In this document: positions 63,619-64,000 of the stretch, piece after piece
Position numbering within the stretch: position 1 is the first letter of the stretch
How the letters are laid out: every line of letters starts with the position of its first letter
From: Brevundimonas sp. Leaf363
GTDB taxonomy: Bacteria; Pseudomonadota; Alphaproteobacteria; Caulobacterales; Caulobacteraceae
Direction: 5' to 3'
DNA: 64,000 bases
NCBI RefSeq assembly: GCF_001424025.1
Contig: NZ_LMPZ01000002.1
Span: forward strand, 666,714-730,713
Translations under genes and position numbers: made by a program
Notes under the pieces: generated by a model
What the model was told of the DNA's origin: nothing
The model's database searches: none
The model's input: only the letters and a program-made list of their open reading frames with translations

Positions 63619-64000
63619 TCGCGGCGCTTTTTGTGCTGCCGACGCGCGGTGGAAACGGTGGCGCCAACTCGGTGATCCAGGAGGCTACGGCCCTGGCCCG
63701 CATGGGCTGCCACATCGGCATCACCGTTCAGAAGAAGCAGCTGGCGGACTTCCGCAGCAGCTATCCGGAGCTGGCCAGCGCCGGCATCCGCCTGCACAGC
63801 TTCGGCGACACGGCGGACCTGGCCAAGGATCTGGCCGCCTACGACATCGTCATCGCCACCATCTATACGTCCGTCGCCCTGATCGCCGAAGCCGTCGCCT
63901 CGGTGAAGTCGCCGATCAAGGTCGCCTATTATGTCCAGGACTACGAGCCGCTGTTCCATGAGGCGGACACGGACGCTTGGCGCGCGGCGCGCGACAGCTA
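63615..64000 (+). CDS. Glycosyltransferase, GT4-like N-terminus (partial, runs off the right edge)
   Basis: Starts at GTG overlapping the stop of the GT2 gene (GTGA) and continues 128 codons to the window end. The visible part, MIAALFVLPTRGGNGGANSV, then YDIVIATIYTSVALIAEAV and VAYYVQDYEPLFHEAD, is the N-terminal Rossmann domain of a GT4-like transferase; the YYVQDYEP segment is characteristic of rhamnosyl- or related transferases. It continues the surface-glycan cluster that starts at 58205. Confidence 0.78.
   Translation, partial: MIAALFVLPTRGGNGGANSVIQEATALARMGCHIGITVQKKQLADFRSSYPELASAGIRLHSFGDTADLAKDLAAYDIVIATIYTSVALIAEAVASVKSPIKVAYYVQDYEPLFHEADTDAWRAARDS

Overview
The window is GC-rich, gene-dense alphaproteobacterial DNA, most likely from the Caulobacteraceae and possibly Brevundimonas. 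The evidence is short Caulobacter-type flagellins beside a FlaEY-like protein, a MetH split over two genes, an ScfR-type regulator divergent from aceA, long TonB-dependent receptors, an alphaproteobacterial LexA box (GAAC-N7-GAAC) and CtrA/FlbD-like sites at flagellar promoters. Genes are packed tightly and often overlap by ATGA or TGATG. I see no tRNA, rRNA, CRISPR array, integrase or insertion sequence.

Region by region: 1-17.6 kb is mostly housekeeping: an ABC ATPase, M23 peptidase, ScfR/aceA (glyoxylate shunt), rpsU, COQ9, thiolase, pirin, aroC, a DnaJ-C-like protein, pdxH, TetR, uridine kinase, acyl-CoA ligase and MBL hydrolase. 17.9-22 kb holds a TonB receptor and a secreted protein. 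22-27.7 kb is a methionine operon (ArsR/methyltransferase, metF, metH in two pieces) with a palindromic operator touching its start codon. 27.7-44.6 kb holds an EF-hand lipoprotein, a dehydrogenase, an RTX-type protein, ettA, a putative glycosidase, a DUF1285-NUDIX-CCA operon, enoyl-CoA hydratase plus MBL, a triple-repeat secreted protein, xthA, a 2OG-oxygenase pair and an EEP-family protein. 44.6-46.3 kb has DUF4112 and an ECF sigma/anti-sigma pair.

46.6-49.4 kb is a compact phage-derived module: a DUF2793 tail-fibre-like protein with a glycine-rich C-terminus, a 48-aa protein, a holin-like membrane protein, an M15 endolysin, and an Rz/Rz1 spanin pair in which Rz1 starts inside Rz. No capsid, terminase or integration genes are in view, so it resembles a detached tail-fibre/lysis locus of a gene transfer agent or other domesticated particle. 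A flagellar cluster follows (flagellin, FlaG, second flagellin, a 39-aa antisense small gene, FlaEY-like protein). The first flagellin has a good sigma-54 promoter and three phased FlbD-like sites.

After two cell-envelope proteins and an SOS-type ssb gene, the composition falls sharply near 56.9 kb. There lies a Hint-domain gene whose AT-rich first third carries two in-frame TAA codons. It leads into a surface-glycan cluster: a glycosyltransferase, an overlapping sulfotransferase, a 986-aa GT2 protein and a GT4 running off the end. The Hint protein and the next glycosyltransferase, and less clearly the GT2 protein, share a short 'GWAW' beta-type module. A roughly 170-bp palindromic repeat occurs three times between genes (5.1, 6.5 and 36.9 kb).
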